Assembly (NCBI GenBank): GCA_902791885.1 | Contig: CADAXO010000022.1 | Coordinates: 1-31,499, forward strand | Direction of reading: 5' to 3' | Length of the DNA: 31,499 nucleotides | Source of the DNA: Oscillospiraceae bacterium | GTDB taxonomy: Bacteria > Bacillota_A > Clostridia > Saccharofermentanales > Saccharofermentanaceae | In this document: one piece after another, positions 7,199 to 16,144 of the stretch | Layout of the letters: every line of letters begins with the position of its first letter | Numbering within the stretch: position 1 is the first letter of the stretch | The notes under the pieces: generated by a model | What the model saw: only the letters and a program-made list of their open reading frames with translations | Databases searched by the model: none | What the model was told of the DNA's origin: nothing | Translations under genes and position numbers: made by a program

Positions 7199-8292
7199 GG
7201 GTTAGTACATACTCCGCTGGAGTTGAAGTTGTAGCTTCTGCCTCCGATAGTCCTTGTGGTATTTGAAATCATGGCTCCGCTGCTTTCGAAGTAATACCAG
7301 GATCCTCCGATCTTGGCCCAGCCTGTCTGCATGGCTCCGCTTGATTTGAAGTAATACCAGACACCGCCGATCTTCTTCCAGCCGATCTGCATAGCTCCGC
7401 CGCCTGCAAAATAATACCAGGTGTTTCCTATCTTCTTCCAGCCGGTAACCATCGAGCCGCTTGAATTGAAGTAGTACCATTTGTTGTCTATCTTCTGCCA
7501 ACCTGTAAGCATTACTCCGTCAGAGTTAAAGTAATACCACTTGTTGCCGATCTTCTGCCAGGAGGTCATAGGAACTCCGTTGGAATCATAGTAATACCAA
7601 GAGCTTCCGTTCTTTTGCCAACCTGTAAGAATAGGTGTATCAGTTACTACGGGCTCATCAGTTACAACAGGAGTATCCGTAGGGGTATCTGTGGGAGTGT
7701 CAGTTACAACAGGTGTATCGGTAACGACAGGAGTATCAGTCGGCGTGTCAGTTACTACCGGCGAATCTGTAGGAGTGTCCGTCGGAGTATCCGTGGGAGT
7801 GTCTGTTATAACAGGTGTATCTGTAGGAGTATCTGTTGGTGTATCCGTAATAACAGGCGTGTCCGTCGGTGTGTCTGTAGGAGTATCGGTTATTATCGGA
7901 GTATCCGTTGGAGTGTCCGTAACAACCGGTGTGTCAGTTACTACCGGTGTATCAGTAGGCGTATCCGTGGGTACAGGTGTATCCGTAGGAGTCTGCGTTG
8001 GTGTGTCCGTAGGAACAGGGGAATCCGTAGGAGTAGGCGTATCTGTAATAAGAACACCATTCTCATCGAAATCATAGTAAACTCCGTCAATATAGTACCT
8101 TCCGGTAGCTCGTCCGTTGCTTTGTGTTAAATAATACCTTGAACCATCAATGTCTATCCATCCTGTCTGCTGAATTCCGTTACTGTCAAAATAGAACCAG
8201 CGTGAATTGATGCAGACCCAGCCGACACTTCTTATACCGTCAGCTCCAAAGTAATATCTGTTCTGATCAAGCGTAAGCCAGCCGGTGGTCAT
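7195..8292 (-). pseudogene. C-terminal fragment of CAP/cell-wall-binding protein: Thr-Pro linker and binding repeats
   Basis: A 365-codon open frame lacking its own plausible start (no ribosome-binding site; it begins inside a repeat unit, MTTGWLTLD). It holds about three cell-wall-binding repeats (residues 1–80), a 140-residue Thr/Pro/Asp/Val linker (83–222) and six 20-residue repeats plus a terminal half unit ending GVCTNP, the same ending as the upstream paralogue. The repeats follow TGWxxIxxxWYYFxxxGxM, as in choline/glucan-binding (CW_binding_1) modules. It is best read as the C-terminal third of the gene starting at 10382, joined through a second +1 frame shift at 8267–8292. If the gene is in fact intact in the organism, this domain anchors the protein to wall polysaccharide. 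Confidence 0.75.
7627..8046 (-). repeat. Degenerate tandem repeat encoding a Thr-Pro-Asp linker
   Basis: About 140 codons read mostly as TDTP or VVTDTP units, with a 12–18-base DNA periodicity but many synonymous changes between copies. The variation keeps the peptide but not the exact DNA, which argues for selection on a flexible, probably glycosylatable spacer. The opposite strand also stays open through it only because of the periodicity. Confidence 0.85.
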
Positions 8293-8737
8293 TGCTGCTG
8301 AACCAACCAGTTTGTAATACTCCGTCAGTGTCGAAATAGTAATAATTACTATCTATAGTTCTGAATCCGGTTGTTCGTCTTCCGTAATAAGTGTCGAAAT
8401 AATAAGTCTTTCCTTCTATATCCTGGAATCCGGTGAGCATTATTCCTTCAGAAGTGAAGTAATACCAGTAACCTGAAATCTCCTGCCAACCTGTACGCAT
8501 AATACCGTCAGTACCGAAATAGTACTTGTTGCCGTCTATAGTTACCCAATTAATTTGCATGACTCCGCTGTTGCTGAAATAGTAAACATTGCCGTCAATC
8601 GTCTGCCATCCGGTAAGTGCAGAACCGTCGCCCTGGAAACAGTATGTACATAAACCTATAGTCTGCCAGCCTGTCAGCATTACGCCTTCATCATTAAATC
8701 CGTAATACTTAGCCAAGATAGTATCTGTGACCGTCAA
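8267..8737 (-). pseudogene. Middle fragment of CAP/cell-wall-binding protein (repeats only)
   Basis: An open frame of about 156 codons made of roughly seven cell-wall-binding repeats (for example VMLTGWQTIGLCTYCF, IMRTGWQEISGYWYYF). It has no start signal and no signal peptide. It overlaps the upstream fragment (ending 8709) and the downstream one (from 8292) in different frames. At the upstream joint the reading DGHRYYLG runs to a stop, while the next frame resumes as KYYGFNDEGVMLTGW. At the downstream joint [11 protein letters not shown] runs to a stop while the next frame resumes as [11 protein letters not shown]. Both joints thus fall inside repeat units, as expected from unequal repeat recombination or repeat-driven assembly error. 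Confidence 0.75.
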
Positions 8738-10382
8738 GATCCAACCAACCGGTCTGCATTACTCCATTGTCATTAAAGTAGTACCAGTAATTACTGATCT
8801 GTTGCCAGCCGTATACTCTAATTCCGTCTAAACCGAAATAATACCTGGAGCCGTCGATTGTTCTCCATTCAGTATACATACCATAATTTGAGTTGAAATA
8901 ATAAGTATTTCCGTCTAGCACGGTCCAACCGTTAGCTCTTGAACCGTCTTCATTAAAGTAATATCTGTAATTCCCAATATCCTGCCAGCCGGTCAACATG
9001 ATACCGTCTTCGTTGAAATAATATGTTACGCCGTTAATAGTTCTGAAACCGGTAAGTCGTCGTCCGTTATAGTCAGTATAGTACTTGGATCCGTCAACCT
9101 CGATCCAATATCTTTGCATTATTCCGTCTTCGTTGAAATAGTACCAGTAACTTTCAATCTCCTGCCATCCGGAAGCCCGCTTACCGTCGGAAAGAAGATA
9201 GTATTTATTACTGTTTAAAGTAAGCCAACCAGTCTGCATTGAGCAATCCGAACCGAAATAATACCAGCTTCCGTCAATATTCTGCCATCCGGTAGCGAAA
9301 TTACGGTCACTTCCCAAGTAATAAATCTTGCCGTCTATAGTATTCCAGCCGGGATTTATATTGTTGCCGACAGTAATGGTTGCAGTGTAAGTTGTTCCTG
9401 CAATCGTACAATAGACTTCGGCAGTACCCGGAGCAACAGCTGTAGCATTACCTAATCTGTCTACTGTAAGTATTTCAGGATTATTTGATCCCCATGTCTG
9501 GGCTACAAGATGTACGGGATTTGCGACTCCTGAATATCCGGTAACCGTAAGTGAAGCGAGCGCATAAAGCTTTGCTGTGTCCTGAGGGTACAATACATCG
9601 GTTCTGTTGTAAGCTGAACTGAAACCTATAGTTGCGCCTGTGATCTTATTTACAGGAATCTCGATAAGCTGAGAATTGAAGGCAGAGATATTCATTCGGC
9701 TTTCATTAACTGTGGGACTGGTTGATGTAGCAGAATAGAACTCGGCTACAGTTACGTGTCCGATACTTGCTATACCGATATGAGTATTCTCAGGTGTAAT
9801 CATCGAGACATAATGTCCGGCATTATCATAAACACCTGTATCGATCCATGCCTGTCTTTCTCTGTAAAATGAGGAAAGGCCGAAACTCATACTATTTCTG
9901 CTGTAGTTCCATGAAATGCATTCATAGCGGTAGAAAAGTCCAAATCCTCTTGACTGCCAGGATTCACCTGTAATTGTCTCATGAGCGAAGTTCAATTCTG
10001 CTTCTCCGGCACGCACCATTGCAGTTTCTTCGAGTGCGTTTGACCATCTTAAAGGTACATAATCATCCAGTGTAAGTGCTCTTGAAGGGTTTCTGGGATC
10101 AGGATAACCGTTAAGGCAAGCTTCATATCGGTACCCGTTAATCTGTTCCAATACCAAAGAAGCGTCAGTATCATCAAATTCACCCATGACCTGACCGAAT
10201 ACGTTGCCGGATCTCGGAGCATCATAATTGGTTCTGTGAGCACCTGAATTAAGTGTATCCTCAATATTCGCAGATTCATCAGTATTACTGTCAGCTGTTA
10301 CTACACCCGACAAAGCAATACCCATTGTAAACACAAGAGTGAGGGAGAGGAGTACTTTAATTACACAACTTGATTTCTTCAT
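8709..10382 (-). CDS. Secreted CAP-domain protein with BIG2 and cell-wall-binding repeats (5' part of a frameshifted gene)
   Basis: 557 residues. Signal peptide about 1–31 (LLSLTLVFTMGIALSGVVTA); CAP/SCP-PR1 domain about 80–230, with the four expected cavity residues recognisable in FAHETI, YECISW, ERQAWI and AGHYVSMI; a BIG2 Ig-like domain about 245–340 (SNNPEILTVDRLGNATAV); then about ten 20-residue cell-wall-binding repeats to the stop. The frame breaks at 8709–8737 and the protein continues in two further frames to 7195, giving about 1060 residues if restored. AAGAGGTC precedes the ATG; the gene lies 15 bases after its paralogue, so the two form one operon. The truncated form still carries secretion, CAP and binding modules and could function. 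The CAP activity is unknown in bacteria of this type. Confidence 0.82.
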   Translation of the reverse strand: MKKSSCVIKVLLSLTLVFTMGIALSGVVTADSNTDESANIEDTLNSGAHRTNYDAPRSGNVFGQVMGEFDDTDASLVLEQINGYRYEACLNGYPDPRNPSRALTLDDYVPLRWSNALEETAMVRAGEAELNFAHETITGESWQSRGFGLFYRYECISWNYSRNSMSFGLSSFYRERQAWIDTGVYDNAGHYVSMITPENTHIGIASIGHVTVAEFYSATSTSPTVNESRMNISAFNSQLIEIPVNKITGATIGFSSAYNRTDVLYPQDTAKLYALASLTVTGYSGVANPVHLVAQTWGSNNPEILTVDRLGNATAVAPGTAEVYCTIAGTTYTATITVGNNINPGWNTIDGKIYYLGSDRNFATGWQNIDGSWYYFGSDCSMQTGWLTLNSNKYYLLSDGKRASGWQEIESYWYYFNEDGIMQRYWIEVDGSKYYTDYNGRRLTGFRTINGVTYYFNEDGIMLTGWQDIGNYRYYFNEDGSRANGWTVLDGNTYYFNSNYGMYTEWRTIDGSRYYFGLDGIRVYGWQQISNYWYYFNDNGVMQTGWLDLDGHRYYLG

Positions 10383-10397
10383 TATTTGACCTCTTGA

Positions 10398-12749
10398 TTA
10401 TGGATTAGTGCAGACTCCGTTCGAGTCAAACCTGTATGTCTTGCCTCCGATAGTTCTCGAGCCTGTTACCATAGCACCTGAACTCTCGAAATAATACCAT
10501 TTGCCGCTTAACTGAAGCCAACCTGTCTTCATGGCTCCGCTTGAAAGGAAGTAATACCATTTACCGCTGACCTTTTGCCAACCGGTTCTCATGACGCCGC
10601 TTCCTCCGAAGTAATACCATTTACTTCCGATCTTTCTCCAGTTGGTAGTTAATGCACCGCTGCTGCCGAAGTAATACCAAGCGTTGTTGAGCTGTTTCCA
10701 TCCGGTTGCCATTACACCGCTGTCTTCAAAGTAATACCAGTCGTCTCCGACTTTCTGCCAACCTGTAAGCATAATGTGATCGTCATTAAAGTAATACCAT
10801 TTGCTTCCAATCTTTTTCCAACCTGTAGCAGCAATACCGTTGCTGTTGAAGTAATACCAAAGTCCGTTTATCTGCTGCCATCCTGTGGGAGCTGCAGATA
10901 CAGTTATGGAAAGTCTGTATGTTTTGCCTCCGATCTTGCAATAGACCTTGGCAGTTCCCGTTCTTAACGCAGTAGCGTTGCCTGTTCTGTCGACGCTTAT
11001 TATGTCAGGATTATCAGAACCCCAGGAGGAGGGGAGTATTCTTAAATCTTCAACTGTTGTAGTTGATCCGTTCACTCCGGAGATACTGACAGAACCGTAT
11101 GCTTTTAACTGAATTGTGTTGCCAAGATATAAAGGCATGTTTCCTGAAGAAATGCTGATGCTTGATATATTGCTTGCAGAAACTATTTCAAGCTGGCCTG
11201 TGTAGTTCGATACATCAATTTTGGATTCATCAACAGATTCTGTCTGATAATACGAAGTTGCTCCGAATTCACCGCAGTAAGTATAGTATCCACCTGAATA
11301 GAAACCGGCTATACCTACATGTGTGTTACTGGGGTTGATCATAGATGTGTAATGTCCGGTTACACCGGATTCCTGATTAACCCAAGTATCTCTTTCACTG
11401 TACCATAATGTTGCAGCTCTTCCTTTGCCGCACCAGGCAAGATCCTCGTTGGATGACTGCATAGTGCCGTATCTTCTGCCGTACCAATTAGTAGCGTGAT
11501 ACATGATTGATCCGCCTACAGCAGCATTTGCCATTGCTTGCTCTTCAAGATCTCTGGACCATCTTATCGGAACATAATCATCCATAGTTAAAGCTCGGCT
11601 TGGATCTCTTGGATCAGGGTATCCGTTCTGACATGCTTCAAGGCGGTAACGGTTTATCTCGGCAACCATTGCATAGCATGAATTGTCGTATAGTCCCTCG
11701 AACATGACTATAGAGTATTTATTATCGTAATCGTAGTCCAGATTGGCATAGCATCTGTGAGCACCATCACTTAAAGCATCTGCTTCAATAGCTGCTGAAT
11801 CAAAAACTTCAGTCAGATCACCGGTAACTAAAGCACCGCTTTTACGGAAATAATAATCGACACCGTCAATATTGCACCATCCGGTTATCATTCGGCCGTC
11901 ATATGAATAGAAATAATAAGTTACGCCCTCAATTTCCTGCCATCCGGTTACACTGAAATATGTTTCCGGGTTTATGTAATACCAATAAGTATCAGGTTTT
12001 ATCCAGCCGGTCTGGAATTTGCCGTCAGAAGCGGCGTAGCCGTAGCCTCCATCTAAATAAACCCAACCGGTCAACATTCCATAGTTTTTGTTAAAGAAAT
12101 AATGATCACCGTCGATTTCCTGAAAGCCCAATGCAGCGTGTCCGTCTTCATAGAAATAAAAACGATATCCATTGACGTCCTGCCATCCGGTTCTCATCTT
12201 GCCGTCATAACCGAAGTAGAACAGGCGGTTAGCTTCAGGACCGATATAAACCCAGCCGGTCATCATTTTGCCATTATAATTGAAGTAATATGTATCACCT
12301 TCAATAACCTGCCAGCCGGTGACTTTCACGCCCTCATCATTGTAGTAGTACCAACTGCCGTCAATCTGCTGCCAGCCGGTAAGTATGGCATCGTCATTCA
12401 GAGGTTCAAATTCGAACTCAACCAGCTCTTCTTCAACTTCGATCAGTTCTTCGGTTTCTTCAATATCTTCAGAAGGTTCAGTATCGATAACCGATGGCTC
12501 AGTTTCTTCAACTATAATCTCTTCGATGTCCTCTGATATAGCTTCTGTAGGTTCAGTATCTTCAGATGTTTCTTCAGATGATTCATCGGTCAAATCAGTA
12601 TCTTCATTGGAGATAACTTCTTCGATCACCGGTTCTTCATCAGAAGGTTCGGTCTCATCTGCAAGGACCGTGGGCAAGGTAGACATAAATATACAAGCTG
12701 CAAGGGTAAGAGATGTTGCAGATTTAAGCAGTAACTTCGAATTCTTCAT
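10398..12749 (-). CDS. Secreted CAP-domain protein with two blocks of cell-wall-binding repeats
   Basis: 783 residues, intact. Signal peptide 1–30; an acidic Glu/Asp/Thr/Ser linker 31–120; nine cell-wall-binding repeats of 20–23 residues (about 124–308); CAP domain about 355–510 with cavity residues in MYHATNW, SNEDLAW, YSERDTW and TGHYTSMI; BIG2 Ig-like domain about 530–615 (SDNPDIISVDRTGNATAL); seven more repeats plus a terminal half unit (622–783, ending GVCTNP). The CAP region shares NGYPDPRDPSRALTMDDYVP almost exactly with the downstream paralogue, so the pair is a tandem duplication. The repeats should bind teichoic-acid choline or wall glycans and hold the protein at the surface. AGGAGG at 12754–12759 and an upstream promoter support the start. 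Confidence 0.9.
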   Translation of the reverse strand: MKNSKLLLKSATSLTLAACIFMSTLPTVLADETEPSDEEPVIEEVISNEDTDLTDESSEETSEDTEPTEAISEDIEEIIVEETEPSVIDTEPSEDIEETEELIEVEEELVEFEFEPLNDDAILTGWQQIDGSWYYYNDEGVKVTGWQVIEGDTYYFNYNGKMMTGWVYIGPEANRLFYFGYDGKMRTGWQDVNGYRFYFYEDGHAALGFQEIDGDHYFFNKNYGMLTGWVYLDGGYGYAASDGKFQTGWIKPDTYWYYINPETYFSVTGWQEIEGVTYYFYSYDGRMITGWCNIDGVDYYFRKSGALVTGDLTEVFDSAAIEADALSDGAHRCYANLDYDYDNKYSIVMFEGLYDNSCYAMVAEINRYRLEACQNGYPDPRDPSRALTMDDYVPIRWSRDLEEQAMANAAVGGSIMYHATNWYGRRYGTMQSSNEDLAWCGKGRAATLWYSERDTWVNQESGVTGHYTSMINPSNTHVGIAGFYSGGYYTYCGEFGATSYYQTESVDESKIDVSNYTGQLEIVSASNISSISISSGNMPLYLGNTIQLKAYGSVSISGVNGSTTTVEDLRILPSSWGSDNPDIISVDRTGNATALRTGTAKVYCKIGGKTYRLSITVSAAPTGWQQINGLWYYFNSNGIAATGWKKIGSKWYYFNDDHIMLTGWQKVGDDWYYFEDSGVMATGWKQLNNAWYYFGSSGALTTNWRKIGSKWYYFGGSGVMRTGWQKVSGKWYYFLSSGAMKTGWLQLSGKWYYFESSGAMVTGSRTIGGKTYRFDSNGVCTNP

Positions 12750-12801
12750 ACAACCTCCTCTTAAGACGGGTACGACGGTTCTGAAAAGCTCTTATCTTCT
12801 A

Positions 12802-12810
12802 ATTATAACA
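12802..12810 (-). promoter_or_regulatory. Extended -10 promoter for the CAP protein operon
   Basis: On the minus strand TGTTATAAT (TGn plus perfect TATAAT) lies immediately after the helicase stop codon and about 50 bases before the CAP gene ATG at 12749. No good -35 is visible, which extended -10 promoters do not strictly need. The transcript would have a leader of about 45 bases carrying AGGAGG. Confidence 0.55.
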
Positions 12811-12812
12811 GT

Positions 12813-15197
12813 TCAGATTTTCCAATTCTCGGGGAAGAGCGAAATATATTCGGGATTCTCGAGTCTCTCGTCGATAAGCAATGCGAATCCTGTGTCTTCT
12901 TCGGTCCTAATGACTCGGCCTACTGCCTGAAGGACTTTCTCCCAACCCGGGAAGCGGTAAGCAAAGGCAAATCCGTCGCCGAATTTCTCTGTATAGTAAT
13001 TCGCCAGAATCTGTCTCTCGGGTGATATCTTAGGTATACCGACACCAACTATAACTACGCCTGAAAGTTTCTCTCCCGTAAGATCGATTCCTTCTCCGAA
13101 GTGTCCTCCCAAGACGGCAAATCCGATCAACAGCCCGTTATAAGCTGAATCGAAACACTCCAGATATTCATTTTTCTCTGTTTCGGTCATGGAAGGCTTC
13201 TGACGGATAACCTTAAGATCCGATCTTTCCTTAAGCATATTGGTCACACCGGTACATACCATGTCGAGATACTCGAAAGAGGGGAGGAATACCATGTAGT
13301 TTCCCGTACGGTGCCTTAATTCTTCGTAAATCCTTCTGCAAAGATCCGGAAGTGTCTGTTTTCTGTACTTGTAGGATGTGTTTATAGAAGTGTCTATGAG
13401 CACTTCCAGGTTTTCAGACGGGAAGGGGGATGCGAGTTCGATGTGTCTTGCACACTCGCAGTTCTTTCCGACTATTACGTTACGGTAGTATTCATACGGA
13501 GACAATGTAGCCGAGAAGAATACTGCAGGATAGATGTTCTCAATTCGGGATCTGATCTTCTCTGAGGCATCGAGGCAGATAAGGCTGACAGTAACATCTC
13601 CGCCTTCAAGGTTAAATGCAGTGATGAAGTTCTCGTCGTATTCCTGCTCGAATATGGTAAGGAAGAACCTTGTCTCAAAGAAATATTCAAGTGCCGTATC
13701 ACGAACGTTGCCGGGTTCAAGAAGGTCTATAAGCGGCATCAGAACACGGATTGATCTCCAAAGGATAGTGTAAAGGTTAAGCGTTCTTTTGACTGTTCCT
13801 TCGAATACTTCGTTTCTTACCGTGTCGCGCTCATCGATCTTCTCAAGAGAGGACATGGCGGATACATTCGAAGTAAGCTTGTCACGTATAGTCTCAAAAT
13901 AGTTCTTAGCCTGTGCAAGGAAGCCTTCAGTTCTCGGGTCGTGTCCTTTAAAGACTTCGATCATGCGGTCTATAAGTGATTTACTTAAGCTTGCCGAGAA
14001 CATAGTTCTTGAACGGTCCACCATATTATGAGCCTCGTCTATAAGGATCGCATTGCGCCAGGAATCTTCGCCTGCGAATGCGCGTATCAGAGAAACCCGG
14101 GGATCAAATGCGTGGTTGTAGTCTCCGATGATCACGGTACAGTAGTTCATCGCATCAAGACTTAACTCATGAGGGCAGAGACGGTACTTCAAAGCAACCT
14201 TGGTAATCAACTCGGGCGTAAGTTCATCGTATGTAAGAAGATCGCCCAAGGCGGGGATAAGACGGTTATAGTAACCTTCGGCGTAAATACAGCCTTTAGT
14301 GTCGCACTTTCTGTTAAGAAGGCACATCTGCTCCTTGGACTTCAATGTGATGGATCTTATAAGAAGGCCGCTTTTGCGCATATCGTTCACGGCTTTTGCC
14401 GCTACAACGCGGGTCTGAGTCTTCGCCGTAAGGTAAAAGATCTTGTCGTATTTATTACGAAGCAGGCCTTTAACAGCAGGATACAGCACGGAAATCGTTT
14501 TACCTGTGCCTGTCGGTGCCAGCGCGAAAAGGATCTCATCGCAGCTTAAGCTTCCCAAGACGCTTTTCATAAGCTCCTTCTGGCCGTTTCTTATGTGCTC
14601 GTAAGGAAACTTCATCTCACGAATGCTCTTATAAAGATTATCGTCGTATTTAAGAAGCTTTTTGACAAAGTCTATGTAGGCAACAGCGTGATCTTCGTAG
14701 ATGACAAGCGCATCTGCGCGGCTTATGGTATCGGTTTTCTCGACGGCCTCAAGAGACGTTATATTCACATATCTTAATGTGATGTTCATCGATTCAAGAT
14801 CGGGGTTATCGAGAAAGTAAAGCGCAGCATAGATCTTAAGCTGTGCTTCGTGATCGGTATGGACCAGCTTCTCATACTGTGTCTTGCCGGAATTAAAGGA
14901 TTTAATCTCGATTATGTGTGGTACACCGTCGCTGTCCTGAGGGAAAAGAATGTCGGCACGCCCGTTGATATCAAGGCCTATTGTTGTGTCTTCGTCCTCA
15001 AACATATAGGTGTGTGAGAAACGGTGCTCAGTCTCGAAGTTATCGCCGTACTGTTTACGAAGGTCGGCAAAGATCCTTTTATGAAGCATAGTTCCTTCGA
15101 TTCCCGAGACAGAACTGAAAGAACCTGCCGATGACAGGTTGCCTGTACGGGATACAAACCTCGAAAGAGCCGTTACCGAGACACTTATTGTTTTCAT
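12813..15197 (-). CDS. PD-(D/E)XK nuclease fused to XPD/DinG-type Fe-S helicase
   Basis: 794 residues from the ATG at 15197; an upstream TTG (15254) is less likely because MKTISVSVTALSRFVSRTG matches my recollection of family N-termini. N-terminal nuclease core: GRADILFPQD, HIIEIKSF (the D…ExK residues) and HEAQLKIYAALYF (motif Q). Helicase: Walker A LAPTGTGKT, four Fe-S-type cysteines (KEQMCLL, RKCDTKGCIY, YRLCPHEL), DEAH box LIDEAHNMV, then GGHFGEGIDLTGEKL and motif VI QAVGRVIRTEED. Expected to act on DNA with 5'-3' polarity, as XPD relatives do; the biological role of this fused bacterial family is not well established, and repair is a reasonable inference. A TATAAT at 15205–15210 on the minus strand would start RNA within a few bases of the ATG. 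Confidence 0.87.
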   Translation of the reverse strand: MKTISVSVTALSRFVSRTGNLSSAGSFSSVSGIEGTMLHKRIFADLRKQYGDNFETEHRFSHTYMFEDEDTTIGLDINGRADILFPQDSDGVPHIIEIKSFNSGKTQYEKLVHTDHEAQLKIYAALYFLDNPDLESMNITLRYVNITSLEAVEKTDTISRADALVIYEDHAVAYIDFVKKLLKYDDNLYKSIREMKFPYEHIRNGQKELMKSVLGSLSCDEILFALAPTGTGKTISVLYPAVKGLLRNKYDKIFYLTAKTQTRVVAAKAVNDMRKSGLLIRSITLKSKEQMCLLNRKCDTKGCIYAEGYYNRLIPALGDLLTYDELTPELITKVALKYRLCPHELSLDAMNYCTVIIGDYNHAFDPRVSLIRAFAGEDSWRNAILIDEAHNMVDRSRTMFSASLSKSLIDRMIEVFKGHDPRTEGFLAQAKNYFETIRDKLTSNVSAMSSLEKIDERDTVRNEVFEGTVKRTLNLYTILWRSIRVLMPLIDLLEPGNVRDTALEYFFETRFFLTIFEQEYDENFITAFNLEGGDVTVSLICLDASEKIRSRIENIYPAVFFSATLSPYEYYRNVIVGKNCECARHIELASPFPSENLEVLIDTSINTSYKYRKQTLPDLCRRIYEELRHRTGNYMVFLPSFEYLDMVCTGVTNMLKERSDLKVIRQKPSMTETEKNEYLECFDSAYNGLLIGFAVLGGHFGEGIDLTGEKLSGVVIVGVGIPKISPERQILANYYTEKFGDGFAFAYRFPGWEKVLQAVGRVIRTEEDTGFALLIDERLENPEYISLFPENWKI

Positions 15198-15204
15198 AAG
15201 TAAG

Positions 15205-15210
15205 ATTATA
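15205..15210 (-). promoter_or_regulatory. -10 box of the helicase gene
   Basis: TATAAT on the minus strand, ending only seven bases before the helicase ATG at 15197. No -35 of quality and no Shine-Dalgarno are visible, so a leaderless or near-leaderless transcript is suggested. Confidence 0.35.
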
Positions 15211-15242
15211 CAATTCAAATCGCAGTTCGTATCTTTATAAAG

Positions 15243-15248
15243 TATAAT
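15243..15248 (+). promoter_or_regulatory. -10 box of the STAS-kinase gene
   Basis: TATAAT on the plus strand, 20 bases before the STAS-kinase ATG and upstream of AAAAGGAG. It faces away from the helicase promoter, so 15198–15268 is a compact divergent promoter region. The -35 is not clear. Confidence 0.5.
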
Positions 15249-15268
15249 TAACAAAAGGAGTATCGCTC

Positions 15269-16144
15269 ATGAATACCAGGATTGAAGACAACGTACTGAT
15301 TGCCACGCCTGACGGCAATATCACTGCGACAAATTCCGACGCTGTCGGGAAGGAACTGTCTGAGATCTTAAAGGGCAGAGGCGAACTCGGGTTTGCCATA
15401 GATGCTTCTGATATTACTTATGTTTCAAGTTCCGGACTTCGTGTACTGATGATGCTGTCCCAGGAACTTGATGATCCTATCAGAGTGTTTAATGTCGGCC
15501 CCGATCTTTATTCGATATTTGATATCACTGGCTTTACCGATATCCTTAAGGTCGAAAGAAAGATGAAGACCTTGGATATAGTAGGCTGTGAGATACTAGG
15601 CAAAGGTGCATTAGGTACAGTTTATAAACTGGATGACGAGAATATCGTTAAAGTTTACAACAATCCGGATTGTCTTCCTGTGATCAGAAGAGAAAGGAAA
15701 TTATCGAGGCTCGCCTTCATCAAAGGTATCCCGACTGCCATTAGTTATGAGATCGTAAAAGTCGGAGAAAGTTACGGCTCGGTATTCGAACTTATTGATG
15801 CGAAGAACATGAATGAATTGCTCGTTTCTCATCCCGATATGATAGATGAGATAGTAAGTAAATACATAATTCTTCTTAAGAAGATGCACAGTGTTACCGT
15901 AAATTCGGGAGAACTGCCTTCAGCAAAGGCTAATTTCCTTCACTATCTTGTTAATCTGGATGGAATTCTTTCAAAAGAATTGTCAGAATGCTTAAGAGAT
16001 CTTCTTAATGAAATGCCTGAGGATCTTCATTTAATTCACGGCGATATTCAGATGAAGAATGTAATGCTTCAAGGTGATGAACCTTTGGTCATTGATATGG
16101 AAACTATAACGAAGATGAGAAGGACAACAGCGAGTATTTCTTAG
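15269..16144 (+). CDS. STAS domain fused to APH-like kinase, C-terminally truncated
   Basis: 291 residues. Residues 1–100 are a STAS (anti-sigma-factor-antagonist-like) domain with the phosphorylatable-Ser motif DASDITYVSSSGLRVLMM. Residues 105–285 are a phosphotransferase fold: Gly-rich loop ILGKGALGTVYKL, Lys in IVKVYN, catalytic loop LIHGDIQMKNVML and metal-binding VIDMET. This resembles the TIGR02172 group of putative kinases, known mostly without assigned substrate. After VIDMETI the frame runs into 12 unrelated residues and stops, while the true C-terminus continues in another frame to 16389. Relatives have about 20 residues including a GHPIFDL-like motif at this point, which is missing here, suggesting a deletion of 3n+1 bases. 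AAAAGGAG supports the start. Activity of the truncated product is doubtful. Confidence 0.8.
   Translation: MNTRIEDNVLIATPDGNITATNSDAVGKELSEILKGRGELGFAIDASDITYVSSSGLRVLMMLSQELDDPIRVFNVGPDLYSIFDITGFTDILKVERKMKTLDIVGCEILGKGALGTVYKLDDENIVKVYNNPDCLPVIRRERKLSRLAFIKGIPTAISYEIVKVGESYGSVFELIDAKNMNELLVSHPDMIDEIVSKYIILLKKMHSVTVNSGELPSAKANFLHYLVNLDGILSKELSECLRDLLNEMPEDLHLIHGDIQMKNVMLQGDEPLVIDMETITKMRRTTASIS

Noticed and set aside
7627..8046. CRISPR-like array
   Set aside because: The repeat units are contiguous and degenerate, without unique spacers, and encode a protein linker.
7615..8130. Plus-strand open frames of Val-Gly-Ser-rich or Arg/Cys-rich repeats
   Set aside because: They are the antisense reading of the Thr-Pro-Asp linker; openness results from repeat periodicity, and there is no start signal.
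12385..12930. Ser-rich plus-strand open frame
   Set aside because: Antisense to the acidic linker and signal peptide of the CAP protein; low complexity, no ribosome-binding site, crosses the promoter region.
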